Shown here: piece by piece, positions 10,561 to 22,859 of the stretch | How positions within the stretch are numbered: position 1 is the stretch's first letter | How the letters are laid out: each line of letters opens with the position of its first letter | Assembly: GCA_024036415.1 (NCBI GenBank) | Contig: JAMWET010006774.1 | Location: 1 to 64,000 of the forward strand | Source: Prochilodus magdalenae | Taxonomy: Eukaryota > Chordata > Actinopteri > Characiformes > Prochilodontidae | Length of the DNA stretch: 64,000 nt | Direction: 5' to 3' | Position numbers and translations under genes: made by a program | Notes under the pieces: model-generated | The model's database searches: none | What the model was told of the DNA's origin: nothing | What the model saw: only the letters and a program-made list of their open reading frames with translations

Positions 10561-11394
10561 TGAAATCAAAGGTATTAACAGAGACTTTGGCTACCTTGTT
10601 TGGAACATTGCTGTGAGGATTTAGTTGCCTTCAGCCACAAGAGCATAGTAATGTGCTAATGGTGGGTGATCAGTCTTTATCACCTGTCTCAGTGTCTGCA
10701 CGCCACCCTACACTGAAGTACTCTGTATGACCTAATGCTAGTGCTTACAGTATTGTGCTTGTTATGAGTATGGGACCAAAAGCAGAAGCAGATTTCTGTT
10801 CATAAAAAATCGGCACATATTCAAATATTTTTGACTGGGGTACCTTTAGCTGAAGTATGTAAAGTTAAATGTTTTAAAATGATATGTTCTTTAAACTTAA
10901 TTACTAACATTTTAAATTATTTTTTTAAATAAAATGTTGATTACAAACAAACAATGGCATAGTTCTAATTGTTTATTGTTTTAAAATTTAGTAGTGATGT
11001 TAATATTGAAAATAAAAATAAACTAAAACAGTCACTAGTGTATATAGTCTATGTCTCCACTGCGCTGATCCGCAGAGTAGCTAAATCTGAACAGGGTTGG
11101 AGCTTTTTCGCTACCCGTACCTACTCCTGCTGTGAACTGGTCTGAATAATCCGGTGTAGTTTTATCGAGTACAGTAACACACTGAACCACAGAAAAGGAG
11201 GTGTTTTATCTAACACAACACGAAGGATAGATACACAAGAGCCCCGCTCTCGGAGTGTATAACTGTGTAGAAGTGTTAAAAAAAGTTTTGAATAATAAAC
11301 TAGCCAGAGAACTGCAGGACTACAGACAGGTCTGATCTGTGCTGAACTAGTCCGGTCTGACTCTCTCACCCAGCGATTGGATGGAAGGAGATTA
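10561..11394. other. No gene seen
   Basis: AT-rich sequence. The minus-strand frame at 11121-11369 has no recognisable similarity. No repeat boundary could be fixed. Confidence 0.4.
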
Positions 11395-11960
11395 ATCTAT
11401 TGGCTCTGTAAACCGACGGGCGGAGCTCATTACCATATTTTAAAATGCCGCTTTTTACGGCCTCCTAGCTGCAGAAGAGCGGCGTAAAATACGGCGTTTT
11501 GGGGCGAAAAAACTTTCGAGGATACGCGTCGAACGCCGAAAAATGCGGCGTATTTTACGGTGTAAAAAGCCACTACAGCGGCGTATTTTACGGCGCTTTT
11601 TAAACAAGACGCGTCGTTGCTAGGCGTAGTTTCGGACCGTTTAGCGTTCCATATAATAGCTTTGTTTGTTGACTTTTATCGAGCTCTCAATGCGTTAGCC
11701 GCGCTAGCTAGCCTTAGCCGCATTAGCGCAACAGGTTATTGGCTACTGCTTCAAACTAGCATCGGAGTTTAGGGACATGTGGAACCGACCCACGGCTCAC
11801 TCAGCGCACCGAGGGAGCACCGCTACCTGGACAGAACCCCAGGCGACCCGGAAAGAGTCCAAAAACTTCTCTCTCTCCGCACCTCAGAGCACGGGCCGTC
11901 AGAGAGGCGCCGTCCATTTCTCTTCTCCTCTGCGTCCTTCTCATGACTCTGTGTAGAGCA
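11395..11960. other. CpG-rich block with repeated self-complementary words
   Basis: CpG density is far above its surroundings. The word CGGCGTATTTTACGG, or its reverse complement CCGTAAAATACGCCG, occurs in variant form near 11481-11499, 11541-11560 and 11578-11602. GCTAGC and TTAGC words follow near 11695-11730. No exon could be defined. It may be an unmethylated repeat or an orphan CpG island. Confidence 0.4.
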
Positions 11961-12984
11961 GGCTGCGAGTACTCTTAAACATCTGAATCCAGCTATCAGG
12001 CCTGCAACGGGGGTTATTTATTTTATTTTTCAGCCGGCTTTTGTACATATTTTTTAATGATTTCATAAGGTGTTGTGTAAGTGCAGTACAGTTGTTGAAT
12101 CACCTTGCTATCTTTTAATTTCCTATTCCACCTTTTCAAATAGTCAATTTGGGTTACCGTAAAAAAAAAAAAAAAAGTGCGAAGGCAGAGCTACTCATTT
12201 ACTTGTCTACAATTTTTGTAATAAATTTAATTCTTAAGTCTCATAATTTCTGGGAACTTCTCTCAACCACACGTGGTACACACTGTGCCGGTTGTACAGG
12301 TAAAACAGCAGCTAAATATTTACTGTGAAAATTTAGTTAAAAAAAACTTGGGGGCCCTGTCCTACTGGCATTGGACAAAGAAGGGGTTACATATGTATAT
12401 ATTTATAAAGTTATAAAGAGACGTTGGAAAATGGCCATGACTGTTTTTGCTACATAGAACAGCACGAAATACAAGACACATATACAAAACTGTTGAGCAG
12501 CAGAGCTACTTCTTCATCCTCTTATGCTGGACTGATTCCACTCCACACTACAGTGACTCACTATCACCTCCTTAAGTACAAAGTGGCATTACGAGACGTT
12601 ACAGCAAGCCGGGGCTAGCTGGTTAGCCTTACAATGATGATAATGGCACAAGGGCCAAAACACATGAACGAACCTGCTATGGTCAGATCACACTAGCATA
12701 TCAGCAACGTCTGGTGTAACAGTGCAGCATCCCAACTACAGATCAGAACTGATGCTGGTATCAGTATAGACAAAAACAAGAATCCAAGGCCAACAAGAGG
12801 TCCAGGCCAAGCTGGTTCTCACTTAATCACTGCTCCACACATGACCTATTCAGGTACCTGTGATGTACAACAATCCACGTAGAGCGTTGCAGAGAAACGA
12901 TGTCCTGTGCATTAGTGGAGAGGTGATATTTTTCTCTTACAGTTTCCAAACCTGTTGTCAGATTTAGCAGGAGGCAGGCAGTCA
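11961..12984. other. No gene seen
   Basis: A poly(A) run lies at about 12161-12175. The plus frame at 12424-12618 shows no recognisable family. It is otherwise unassigned single-copy-looking sequence. Confidence 0.4.
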
Positions 12985-13300
12985 TAGGAAAACCTAGAAA
13001 AGTCATATACCAATGAATATACAGACTCCATCACAAGCCACATCAGTAAATGCACTGATGACATTGTTCCAAAGATCAATGTCAGAACGTTTCCCAACCA
13101 GAAGCCCTGGATCAACACTGAGGTTCGAACCAAACTAAGAGCTCGGACCACAGCCTACCAGATATGACCTTCAGAGGACCATCAGGCTGGCCAAAAGAAA
13201 CTATAGAGACAGGGTGGAGTCTAACTATTGTGGGTCTGATCTCATATATAAGCGCTTTTCTGAAATAATACTAAAAAATACGTAAGTGCCTGGAACAGTC
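12985..13300 (+). mobile_element. LINE fragment upstream of the RT domain
   Basis: The plus strand reads CTDDIVPKINVRTFPNQKPW, then INTEVRTKLRARTTAYQ. A stop or frame break follows, then RLAKRNYRDRVESNY. This is the linker between endonuclease and reverse transcriptase in CR1/L2-type LINEs. No RT core follows, so it is a fragment. Confidence 0.65.
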
Positions 13301-13379
13301 GAAGGCCACCATCTCTGAAAGGTTGACCTTACTGCTTACTAGGAGGAGAGAGAGTGAATACACCAAATGTTTAAGGTGG

Positions 13380-13930
13380 TAGTAACTTCAGGCCCCTGTA
13401 GATAGCGCTGCACGAGGATGTTGGGGCTATATATACCTGTGGGTGTGAGAGAAGGGATCCATAAATTGAGAAGAGGTGCTACAGGGCAGGCAATGTCCCA
13501 TTCCTGTGTGGAAAATGGCTCCAGAGCAGGTGTTAATGATGGCTAAAAGGACTGACTGTATTTGGGCATGCCAAAGACCATTGTGTGAAGGAAGTAGCTG
13601 AATCTGCAGGTGTATGGAAGTGTACGGTCATACGGGTCTACCAGCAGTGGCTAAAATCCCAGTCTACACGGAAATGTACCAGGGAAGGCATCCACCAAAT
13701 CTGGAGCAACTGAAGAATTCCTAGATGCAGGAGTGTCTGAACACTGATATGGTCTGTATCCAGAAACTTGTCCAGTCCATGCCCAATCCAATCACAAATG
13801 TTATTCAAGGTCAGCCTCTGCCAAACCCCATCTAGCGGAACAGAACGATACGTACGTATCACCACTGCCCAAAGAAAAACATGTATCTCCATTTTTGTTG
13901 ATCTTTTACGCATCGTTTGAACACAGCAGC
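13380..13930 (+). mobile_element. Tc1-like transposon remnant
   Basis: Broken plus-strand frames resemble the helix-turn-helix part of a Tc1 transposase (HCVKEVAESAGVWKCTVIRV, then YQQWLKSQSTRKCTREGIHQ). Downstream, 13740-13900 looks like a rearranged minus-orientation segment. There is no DDE core. Confidence 0.45.
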
Positions 13931-14480
13931 TGCTGTGTAAATTTCATGATGAACGGACCAACAGAACACCTAAAATTGGCTGAAAAATGCCAGGTTCAGT
14001 TGACTTACATTCAAATTAAACTAGGATTTTGCCCTCTCCTGTATAGTTGCCATTTTGGAGATACCTTTTGAGTTTACAAGGTCTAAATTCAGGAGTTGAG
14101 ATATCAAAGTCCACCCACCCAGCCCAAACCTAAACACAGAAAGGAGCCACTGCCGATCTGAGGTCAGCAGAGAACCAGTTCGTGACTAGGAAGTCTTGAT
14201 TATCTGAAATGAAACCTTCAGAAACTTCTAGCTTCAAGACTCCCCTTGTTATTAGACTAGGGGTGCCCAAACTTTAGCAAGGGACTGTATTAATGTAAAT
14301 AGACTACAGCAGAGCCTGGCAGGGCCACTGTTGCAGTGGAGAGAAAGGGTTAACAGCACATTCACGTTCATCCCTCTGCAGGCCCTACAGGGCTTCATTT
14401 TCACTTTGCTTTTGTTACACTGCTGAAAATGATGGGCCAACTCATCTCTGGTGCAACATATGTATTTTGTTTAGGCACGG

Positions 14481-14562
14481 CAAAACACAGAAAATAGCAG
14501 GTTAGAGGAGCTACTCGGCGTGTTAGCTGCTAGCTGCTGCACCCAGTACTGGCCGACTTCTG
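14481..14562 (+). repeat. 82-bp direct repeat, first copy
   Basis: Starts CAAAACACAGAAAATAGCAG and ends GGCCGACTTCTG. A second copy with about seven differences lies at 15262-15343, 781 bp downstream. Confidence 0.9.
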
Positions 14563-15261
14563 CCTTACAACAACAGTGACACAATACACTTGTATTGTAA
14601 CCCAAAATAATAAAACAGTATTCTTTGAACAATCCTTATTATAACCAATTACAGTACTGTCTCTACACTTCTACAGTTTTAATTCTACACGCATCACTTG
14701 AACTCGTGAACTCACTAAATCACCAGAATGCCTTTTACTGTATAAACCAGGATCATTGTGAACTTTGATTCCAGTTTTATAGTGTTTTTAACAACCATTT
14801 TAATCAGTTTTAATCCCTTTCAAACCCAGTACTCTTATGAATTGTATTTTAAACTAAATCCATTTTAAATGGATATCTTTTTAGCATTTTTTTTTTATAT
14901 TCCATCTTAATGAAATGAACAGAAAGCATTTTACCCTTCGTCTGCTAAACAGAAAAGATATAGTGCAGCTTTAAACCAAAAATAGTCGTATGGCTAATAC
15001 AGACTTTAATCCCAGCCAACTAACCGGACTGAAACAGGTATACGACTACGTGTGCTTCATGGCCCAGCATGAGACCCAGTCTGACTTCGCATTTAGCTTT
15101 AGCATCCATAGCTAACCTTCAGACCTGAAACGGCTCTGCAGCCCATTACCACAACCCCCCGGACACGAGTCCACCATTTTCACCACACAATGCACTTATG
15201 AGTCGCTACTACTGTTAACTCTCACTTATATATATATATATTTTATCACCCAGCCTACCTG
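14563..15261. other. Unassigned sequence between direct repeats
   Basis: AT-rich in the middle, with a (TA)n run at about 15226-15242. No coding signal. It is absent from arm A, so it entered or expanded after the duplication, or was lost from arm A. Confidence 0.4.
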
Positions 15262-15343
15262 CAAAACACAGAAAATAGCAGGGTACAGGAACCACTCTGC
15301 GTGTTAGCTGCTAGCTGCTGCACCCAGTACTGGCCGACTTCTG
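15262..15343 (+). repeat. 82-bp direct repeat, second copy
   Basis: Near-identical partner of 14481-14562, sharing an uninterrupted GTGTTAGCTGCTAGCTGCTG core. Confidence 0.9.
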
Positions 15344-15958
15344 ACGGTCAGAGCGTCAGCCACTGGTGCATTTGGCACCTATACATTAACAGTAGTATAT
15401 CCCATGAAAGCGACCTTAGACATAAATATAAAATGGGGAGCTACTATTTCCATGTATTTAACTATTCCATAGTGCCACTTTCTTTGGTTCAAAGCCTGGC
15501 AGTTACTTTTCCATTTCAGAATAAAACCCAATTTCAGATAACGGACACGAGGCCAACAATAGGGACGCGGCAGCGGCCGAGTCTCGGCGGGAACCTGCGT
15601 AGGTGAGAGTGTGTTTGCAGGAGAGAGCCCTCTCTACCCGCTCAAGGAGATCCATTTAAAAGGAGGTCTTTAACTCACCCGGAGAAACAGCAGTGCAGTG
15701 GAAGGAGAGTAAGATGATGTTCAAAAAGGCCTCAGGTCCTGATCAGAAACACAGAGGAATGCACCAAGTGGAGGTGTAGGCAATAAAGGCAATATGGCTA
15801 CAGAGTCACTCAGAGTGGTTCTGCGTGACATGCTCTGTTCTAATGAGACTTAAATACCCAGAGAACCTGTTTACGTTCCAATGGATGTTAATCTTGTTCT
15901 TACAGGTAACAGTAAACAAGCACTATGTAAGGCCTTTGAATAATGTTCCAATGACTAA

Positions 15959-16911
15959 TACACCGTACTGCCAAAAGTATTCGCTCCTCTGCCTTCACAC
16001 ACATATGAACTTGAGTGACATCCCATTCTTAATCCATAGGGTCTAATATGATGTTCCACGCTTTGAAGCTATAACAACTTCAACTCTTCTGGGAAGACTT
16101 TCCACAAGCTTTAGGAATGTGCTTATGGGAATTTCGGACCATTCTTCCAGAAGCACATTTGTGAGGTCAGACACTGATGTTGGACGAGAAGGCCTGGCTC
16201 ACAGTCTCCACTCTAATTTATCCCAAAGGTGTTTTATCAAGTTGAGGTCAAGACTCTGTGCAGGCCATTCAAGTTACTCCAGACAAAACTCACTCATCCA
16301 TGTCTTTATTTGTGCACTGGTGTGCAGTCATGTTGGAAGAGGAAGTGGCCATTCCTAAATCATTATCACATAGTTGGGAGCAGGAAGTTGTCCAGAGTCT
16401 CTTGGTCTGCTGAAGCATTAGTTCCTGCCACTGGAACTAAGGGGCCGAGCTCAACTCCAGAAAAACAACCCCATGCCATAATCCTCCACCAAACTTTACA
16501 CTCGGCACTATGCAGTCAGACAAGTACTATTCTCCTGGCAACCACCAAACCCAGACTAGTCCATAGGATTGCCATCGTGATTGACCCTGCTCTGTCATTG
16601 TACGTGGTCTACCACGTGCCTGAGTTGCTGTTGTTTCCAATCGCTCCCACTTTGTTACACCCCCCCGGGACAGCTGACAAAGGGAAAATTTAGTAGAGAG
16701 GAAATTTCACGACTTGACTTGCACCACACTTGAATGGCACCACACTTGTATTCACTAAGCTCCTGAGAGCGACACATTCTTTTACTAATGTCTGTAGAAG
16801 CAGTCTGAATGTCTAGGTGCTTGTTTTTAACCACCGGTGGCCATGAAATTGATTGTAACACCTGAATTTAATGATTTGTATGGGGGAGTGAATACTTTTG
16901 ACAATATAGAG
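15959..16911 (-). mobile_element. Tc1-like transposon, internally deleted
   Basis: Ends are inverted: the left has CTGCCAAAAGTATTCGCTC, the right has GAGTGAATACTTTTGACAAT. The interior carries conserved non-coding and transposase-antisense text of a widespread fish Tc1 family. A jump at about 16560-16590, from GTCCATAGGATTGCC into TGACCCTGCTCTGTCATTG, marks a large internal deletion. Plus-strand frames here, including 16229-16693, are antisense shadows. Confidence 0.8.
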
Positions 16912-17279
16912 TATGTGCCTATTTTTTGAGTGCATGGAACTGAGTGACACAGCACTGCAGAATTCCACCACTAAGGGGCATCAAAGTACAATTTATAAGA
17001 GGTACAGACCCTTATAGCCATTTTCAGGAAGGACAGGAGTTTGGAGGGCCAAAGCTCTGAGATCTGTTTAGCTCTTCAGTTCCCTGAGAATCTAATGATC
17101 TCTCCATAAGCACCTGAAGTGTCTGTTTTTCTTTCCTCGTGTTTCCTATAAGCTGATGTCTTCATATATATAGGCCTACACATTAAAGTTAATGACAGAG
17201 CAAACGGCTTCCCATGTGTCCTACACCTGATTCACCTGAATCACCTGGTTCAGGCATGACATTGGGTTTTACGCCTACA

Positions 17280-17375
17280 AGCAGCAAATTACAAAACAGA
17301 CAGACAGACAACCAGCATCAGACAGACAGACAGACAACCAGCCTCAGACAGACAGACAGACAGACAACCAGCCTG
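17280..17375 (+). repeat. (CAGA)n-based short tandem repeat
   Basis: Three blocks of repeated CAGA are separated by CAACCAGCMTCAGA-type spacers. The reverse complement lies in arm A at about 1905-1955 with fewer repeats. Confidence 0.85.
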
Positions 17376-17664
17376 ATGCCTGATGATGTATTCCAAAGCT
17401 TCTGTTCTACGGAGGGAGGAATGTGTCAGTCAGTCTTGGCCTACCATGGCTGTTTGCCTGGTCTGAACTGTGTACAGGGTGTCTCAGAGGTGTGGAAATA
17501 CCTACATAATAACTGGTTGCCAGATGTTCCAATTTCATACACAAGCCATAGGGGGAAGGGGGATATTGTTGCAACATATCACCAACACAGCGACCATCTT
17601 GAATTTCACCATCTTATATTCAACTACAGTTTTTCAGATGGGAAGGTGGATGTGTGGCATAGGA

Positions 17665-18410
17665 GTGCGTTTCCCAAAACCATAGTTGTAACGTAAACAA
17701 CTTACATAGTTGAAACGACACAGCTGTGATGCAAGTGTTTTCCAAAACCATGGCTGGAACTACAGAGGGAACTATGCTGATAACTCCGAACCATCGTTAA
17801 CTCCATCGTTAACCAGCGACACAGGTGTTTCCCTAAACCGTAGCTCCAGTGAACATCCACAAACACTGTGGTTAAGTTGTGTTGTTGGAACTACAGCTGT
17901 AGACCTGTGGTTAGAAGCTTAGCTCTTGGTGGTGACGTCATTGATGATGCAGGACGCAGTAGAAGGAGACATGTCAGTAAGTAATCATTTATATTTAAAA
18001 ATAATTTTTTAAATAATGTTTTATATACATTTTAAATCATTTACATCAGCCTTCTGTTACGAACATTTTAGAACGTCTAATGCGGTAAACATGCAGTTTT
18101 TTATGTATATCCTAATATATATATATATATATATATAGATGTGTACCGCCAGTCTGGGTCTTCGAAAAAAGGTCTCATCAAGTCAGTTACAATCATATAT
18201 CGTATACATGGTTGAAAACTTTACAGTGCTTTAATAAACCAGTTCTTCATCACTGAGAGCTCTCATTATCTTTACAGAAGAAAACGATGAGAAAGTCAGC
18301 TGGTTTTTGAACCCATGTCCGTATGTGAAATCTTCAACACAGTTTAGTTTAATGATGCATCGTACCACGTTAGTTCAGCGCTAGACTCTGGCGCTGTATG
18401 GGAAACGCAC
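17665..18410. mobile_element. PIF/Harbinger-like non-autonomous element
   Basis: Starts GTGCGTTTCCCA and ends TGGGAAACGCAC, a perfect 12-bp inverted terminus typical of fish Harbinger derivatives. The GTTTTCCAAAACCATGGCTGG and GTTTCCCTAAACCGTAGCTC sub-repeats sit in the left part. There is no transposase, and target duplications are not obvious. It is absent from arm A. Confidence 0.6.
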
Positions 18411-18734
18411 TTCAGTATGGGTGATTCAGTGCGTTGATCTCACCATTTGAAGAAACTTGCTCTATGACTGAACAGCAGTGATACAGTAAACAAGGGTCTA
18501 TTTGACCTGTTGGTAATAGTCAGCAATACAGTTCTGGGTACTGGCCTGGTGATACTATGTAGCTAATGTATTATTACAGCATAATAATTATTACAAATAC
18601 ATTGTAGTAATACTTGTGGCACAGAAATACACTAGTTAAATATAGAAGGATCATGCCATTATTATTATTATTATTATTTTATACTGCCCTAGTATACAAT
18701 AAAATGAATGTATAAACTCAGAGGGAATAAAAGC

Positions 18735-18736
18735 AG

Positions 18737-18780
<44 letters not shown>

Positions 18781-18805
18781 CTCTCTTACTCTCTCTCTCT
18801 TCCTC
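18735..18805 (+). repeat. (CT)n microsatellite
   Basis: Uninterrupted CT dinucleotides with a few TTTCTTT and ACT interruptions at the right. Confidence 0.95.
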
Positions 18806-19184
18806 TATAAGTATATACGGTGGTTTTCTCACCTCTTGTGCAAAAATGCTAGTACCCACCACCTATTTTTATCAAGTAAAGCCGTAATGAGGCAGCTTTC
18901 TCATGTCCACCCTCAGTTCATGACTGACCACTGGCTAAAATGAAACTAAATGTCAACCTCAAGCCCCCCTCAGCCTTATTTAACTCCAGCCAACAGTCAA
19001 GCTTAGCTGTTACCAGAGCTGAAAACTAAACAGCTTCATTTACTCTTATAAATAAGAAAAAAATGTTTGCACAGTTTAATTCAGGTAGAAATGAAGTGTA
19101 TTTGAATGGACTAGAAATGAACCACAACACAGTGTTTAAACACTATTAGACACTCCTTTAGTTCTTCTGTACTGTGTGTAACTT

Positions 19185-20025
19185 TACTGTACTGTAAGTA
19201 GTGTGTCGGTGTACAGTAACTCAGTAAGTGTAATGTGTTAGTGTACTGTGAGTAGTGTGTTGGTGTACGGTAACTCAGTAAGTGTAATGTGTTAGTGTGC
19301 TGTAAGTAGTGTGTTGGTGTACAGTAACTCAGTAAGTGTAATGTGTTAGTGTGCTGTAAGTAGCATGTCAGTGTACAGTAATGCGTTAGTGTCTGTAAGT
19401 AGTACGTGTAACTCAGTATGTGTAATGCATTAGTGTGCTGTAAGTACTGTGATGGTGTACAGTAACTCAGTAAGTGTAATGTGTTAGTGTGCTGTAAGTA
19501 TTGTGTCGGTGTACAGTAACTCAGTAAGTGTAATGTGTTAGTGTGCTGTAAGTAGTGTGCTGGTGTACAGTAACTCAGTAAGTGTAATGTGTTAGTGTAC
19601 CGTAAGTAGTGTGATGGTGTACAGTAGCTCAGTAAGTGTAATGTGTTAGTATGCTGTAGGTAGCGTGTAGGTGTACAGTAACTCAGTAAGTTAAATGTGT
19701 TAGTGTACTGTAAGTAACATGTTGGTGTACAGTAACTCAGTAAGTGTAATGTGTTAGTGTGCTGTAAGTAGTGTGTTGGTGTAGGTAAATGTGTGTGTAC
19801 TGTAAGTAACATGTTTGGTGTACCGTAACTCAATAAGTGTAATGTGTTAGTGTGCTGTAAGTGTGTTGGTGTGTAAGTGTAATGTGTTAGTGTACTGTAA
19901 GTAGCGTGTCGGTGTACAGTAGTTCAGTAAGTGTAATGTGTTAGTGTACGGTAAGTAGCGTGTTGGTGTACAGTAATTCAGTAAGTGTAATGCGTTAGTG
20001 TGCTGTAAGTAGTGTTTTGGTGTTT
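19185..20025. repeat. 54-bp minisatellite, about 15 units
   Basis: The core ACAGTAACTCAGTAAGTG recurs at 54-bp spacing (19213, 19267, 19321 and on), followed by TAATGTGTTAGTGTGCTGTA. Some units are shortened. Because 54 is a multiple of three, the minus strand stays open for 240 residues with an 18-residue period (TLHLLSYCTPTHYLQHTN type). There is no start context, splice signal or homologue to support coding. Confidence 0.9.
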
Positions 20026-20829
20026 CCACCAATCAGGGTACAATGGTCACTTTCTTTGGAGCTTGTTTTGACTTGTTGGAGAGCTTGGTTCTAGCTAATG
20101 GAACCTCTTCTCCTTCAGTGTTCTGTGATTATGATAGTTTGAATAGACGTCAGTGTCAGACTAATTAATGAGCTCCTATTAAAGACTGTCGTAATGAATC
20201 TTTTGCTGAACACTAAAGTCTCTCCACCTAAAATGAGAGTCTTGTTCCAGAAATGATAATAGGACAAAGGAGCCGTACATACGTCCAACTATATGGCTTG
20301 TGTACTTCATCCACCACTGAGATTTGAAAAGTTTTTAATTTTGGGAGGCTGTGAGGGGGATTGTTGTCGAAGAATCCCCCTCCCCACCAGCCATTTACTG
20401 TCTGTTATTCAGCATATAAATATAATTATAGTGAATATTTTATGTTTTTTTAGCAAAATCTACATGTAGTCTGGTTTTACAGGGGGCATTATTAGCCGTA
20501 AAGACACAACTGAAGGTTAAGCGATTTTAAGAATATCTGCTAATTAATAACTGATTGATGAGAAGAAGATAGTGGTTTGGTAAGCAACTGATTTTTAATA
20601 AGTCTTTAACTTTATTGCATGTGGCCGTTAAACTCAGTAAACAAGTTACCACAGACTAGCCACAGTCAACTCCCACATGCAGTAGGCCTCCCCCCAACAC
20701 AGGCTTCTTATAAGACATATGACACATCACTGGACAGCTCAACACGCTAGAAGAAGAACTCTAACTGCCATTCCTGTTACCTCAGCTAACAAATGCCCAC
20801 ACTGGCTATGAACAGGCAATGCATCAAGC

Positions 20830-20872
<43 letters not shown>

Positions 20873-21769
20873 TCACCACATCTAGCAGTGCCCTCCAAAA
20901 ACACAGCACAAAAAAAATATGAATGATGCATGAAAAAAAACGGAGAAACCACAAGACCACAAACCATCAGATAAGGAGGGTGCATGACATCGACTATTTC
21001 TAAGAAGCAGAATCAGATAACATCATATTCAACATGTTTGATCTCCCTGGACTGGCATGAGTGAAAACACCTAAAACTCTCATCAGCCACTATTTTTTGC
21101 ATAAATAGTGTAAGATATAAATTTGTTTGTGATATCGCTACAGCAAATCAGCTCAACAGTTCGCCATTCAGTGGACATTGAAGCTGAAACTCTGGTCTAT
21201 TAGTTCTATATATGCTCTTACAGAGCGCTGTTGGTTTCTACGGTATGTAAACCGTACTGATACCAAAAGCTTAGCTTCTTTTGACCAAGAGCTGCTTTCC
21301 TAGGAACTGAACTATGACAGAGACTACAAATTACGACAGGGTCTGAATCCAGGGAAAGAGTCATCATTGGGTCATCTAGTGCCAAAACTACACCCCTCGT
21401 GTATGATCTGTAAGGGTGGTGAAAAAGCCTATGAACACTATGTGTCCAGATACTGTTGAGACTTTCTGGTTCTCCCTTCGGTGCAAGACAAAAAAGAATC
21501 AACTTCAGGAGACACAACTACACAACAACTTGTTCAATGTCTATATCATATAGTCTTTTTACTGCTTCTGGATGGATTATTAAGGTTATGACTGGTATTG
21601 TTTATCAAATATGTCATCAGAGTGGTTATCAGAATTGTGGGCGATTATAATCTTTAATTTCTGATATTTATTCAAAATTCTTACATAAATGAAAGCAAAT
21701 GCAAAAAAATAAATAAAATAAATAAAATTTTTGTAAATTTATGTTGGCTTGCAGCATATTTCCATTCAC
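20026..21769. other. No gene seen; (AAT)n and a short hairpin
   Basis: A GAGGGGGATT/AATCCCCCTC hairpin lies at 20352-20381, and an (AAT)n run of about 14 repeats at about 20830-20873. The minus frame 21517-21218 has no recognised family. No exon is supported. Confidence 0.4.
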
Positions 21770-22225
21770 ATCTTCCAAGAACTCGGACTGACGTGCGCAG
21801 AGCTAAATGTGAAGTAGGCTATATTACACAATCAGGCAGATGAACACACAGCAACAAAACACAACCAAACATTAAAGAGGAAGGTAAGATCAAAGTCATG
21901 AAACAGGCTAAGGTCAAAACCAGGGTAGACAGCCAGCGAGCGAGTCAACCAGAGTACAGGGGAGTGACAGTGAGAATGGTCAAAGGACGGATAGAGATCG
22001 AAAGGCCAGAGTAGATAAACAGTGTAGGAGAGAACGCTCAGGATTGCAAACGGGGGTTTGGCAAAACTTCTCAAAGAGTGTGTTATATGCAGACTGATAC
22101 TGGGAAACAAGTGGACTAATGCTCAGGGGAACTAGAGTGGGAACAACTGGGCGACTGGGGACATGTGGGTGTGACGGCATCGGGTGATGCCCTTTGGGAT
22201 GCCTAACCTTATCCCTATGCATCAA
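21770..22225 (-). mobile_element. Possible solo LTR, minus orientation
   Basis: Read on the minus strand, the block begins near GGTGACACCTTGATGCATAG and has a pyrimidine-rich body with GCCAAACCCCCGTTTGCAATC. Similar phrases occur in the LTR-like block at 55177-55677. No gag or pol is present. Borders are not precisely fixed. Confidence 0.45.
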
Positions 22226-22859
22226 GGTGTCACCACCACAAACCCAGATGAAGCCAGTTCACAGACTTCAGAATAATCTAAATGGGACAAAACACTCAAA
22301 TCTGCTACATTCTGTTGTTTTTCCTCAGCAATATATCTGGAAATATATATTTTAATCCAGAAGCATTAAAAATGTAAATATAACAAACACACACAAGGTT
22401 AGCCCATTTTCACTAATCATCCTAATCGCAAAATTGTTTCTCCAACTAAAGATGTCTCTGAGACAAAGAAATAGCCATGAGGTCAAAGCAAGTGTGCTTA
22501 GACTCCTGAGATAAGATTGTCTTATGACTGTCGTGGGATGAACAGATCTATGGAACCAATGCAGACATTTCGGGCCAACGAGGAAGTTTGGAACCCATAA
22601 GGGCTCATTGCACTTAGGCCTTTGAGCGAGAGCTCTGCAAAACCAGGGAGGATTGCTGAAAAAGTGGGTGCAGATATCTGAAATGCCACTGATTACATTT
22701 TCCACACAGCTCGAAAGTTTGAGCAAGGTTTGAGGTGCATGTTGGAGGTGGTGTTTTGAAAGATATGCTGTTGAGAGATGTCCTTTAGCATTGGTAGCAG
22801 ACACAATGGCTAGATAGAGATACAAGCAGGTCTCTTCAGACATTCGAGTTGAGTCTCAA

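Larger units (their letters stand above)
14285..19175. repeat. Inverted segmental duplication, arm B
   Basis: This is the reverse-complement partner of 1-2762. It is longer because it carries a Tc1 element (about 15959-16911), a Harbinger-like element (about 17665-18410) and an internal 82-bp direct repeat. Junction sequence of the internally deleted Tc1 copy also survives in arm A at 2335-2430, so that deletion predates the duplication. The arm ends at or before the 54-bp minisatellite starting at about 19185. Confidence 0.8.

Noticed and set aside
16229..16693. 154-residue plus-strand frame
   Set aside because: It lies antisense to a deleted Tc1 element.
19111..19833. 240-residue minus-strand frame with an 18-residue repeat
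   Set aside because: Explained by the 54-bp minisatellite period. There is no homology, promoter or splice support.
19185..20025. CRISPR-like array
   Set aside because: Units are contiguous without unique spacers, and the genome is clearly eukaryotic.
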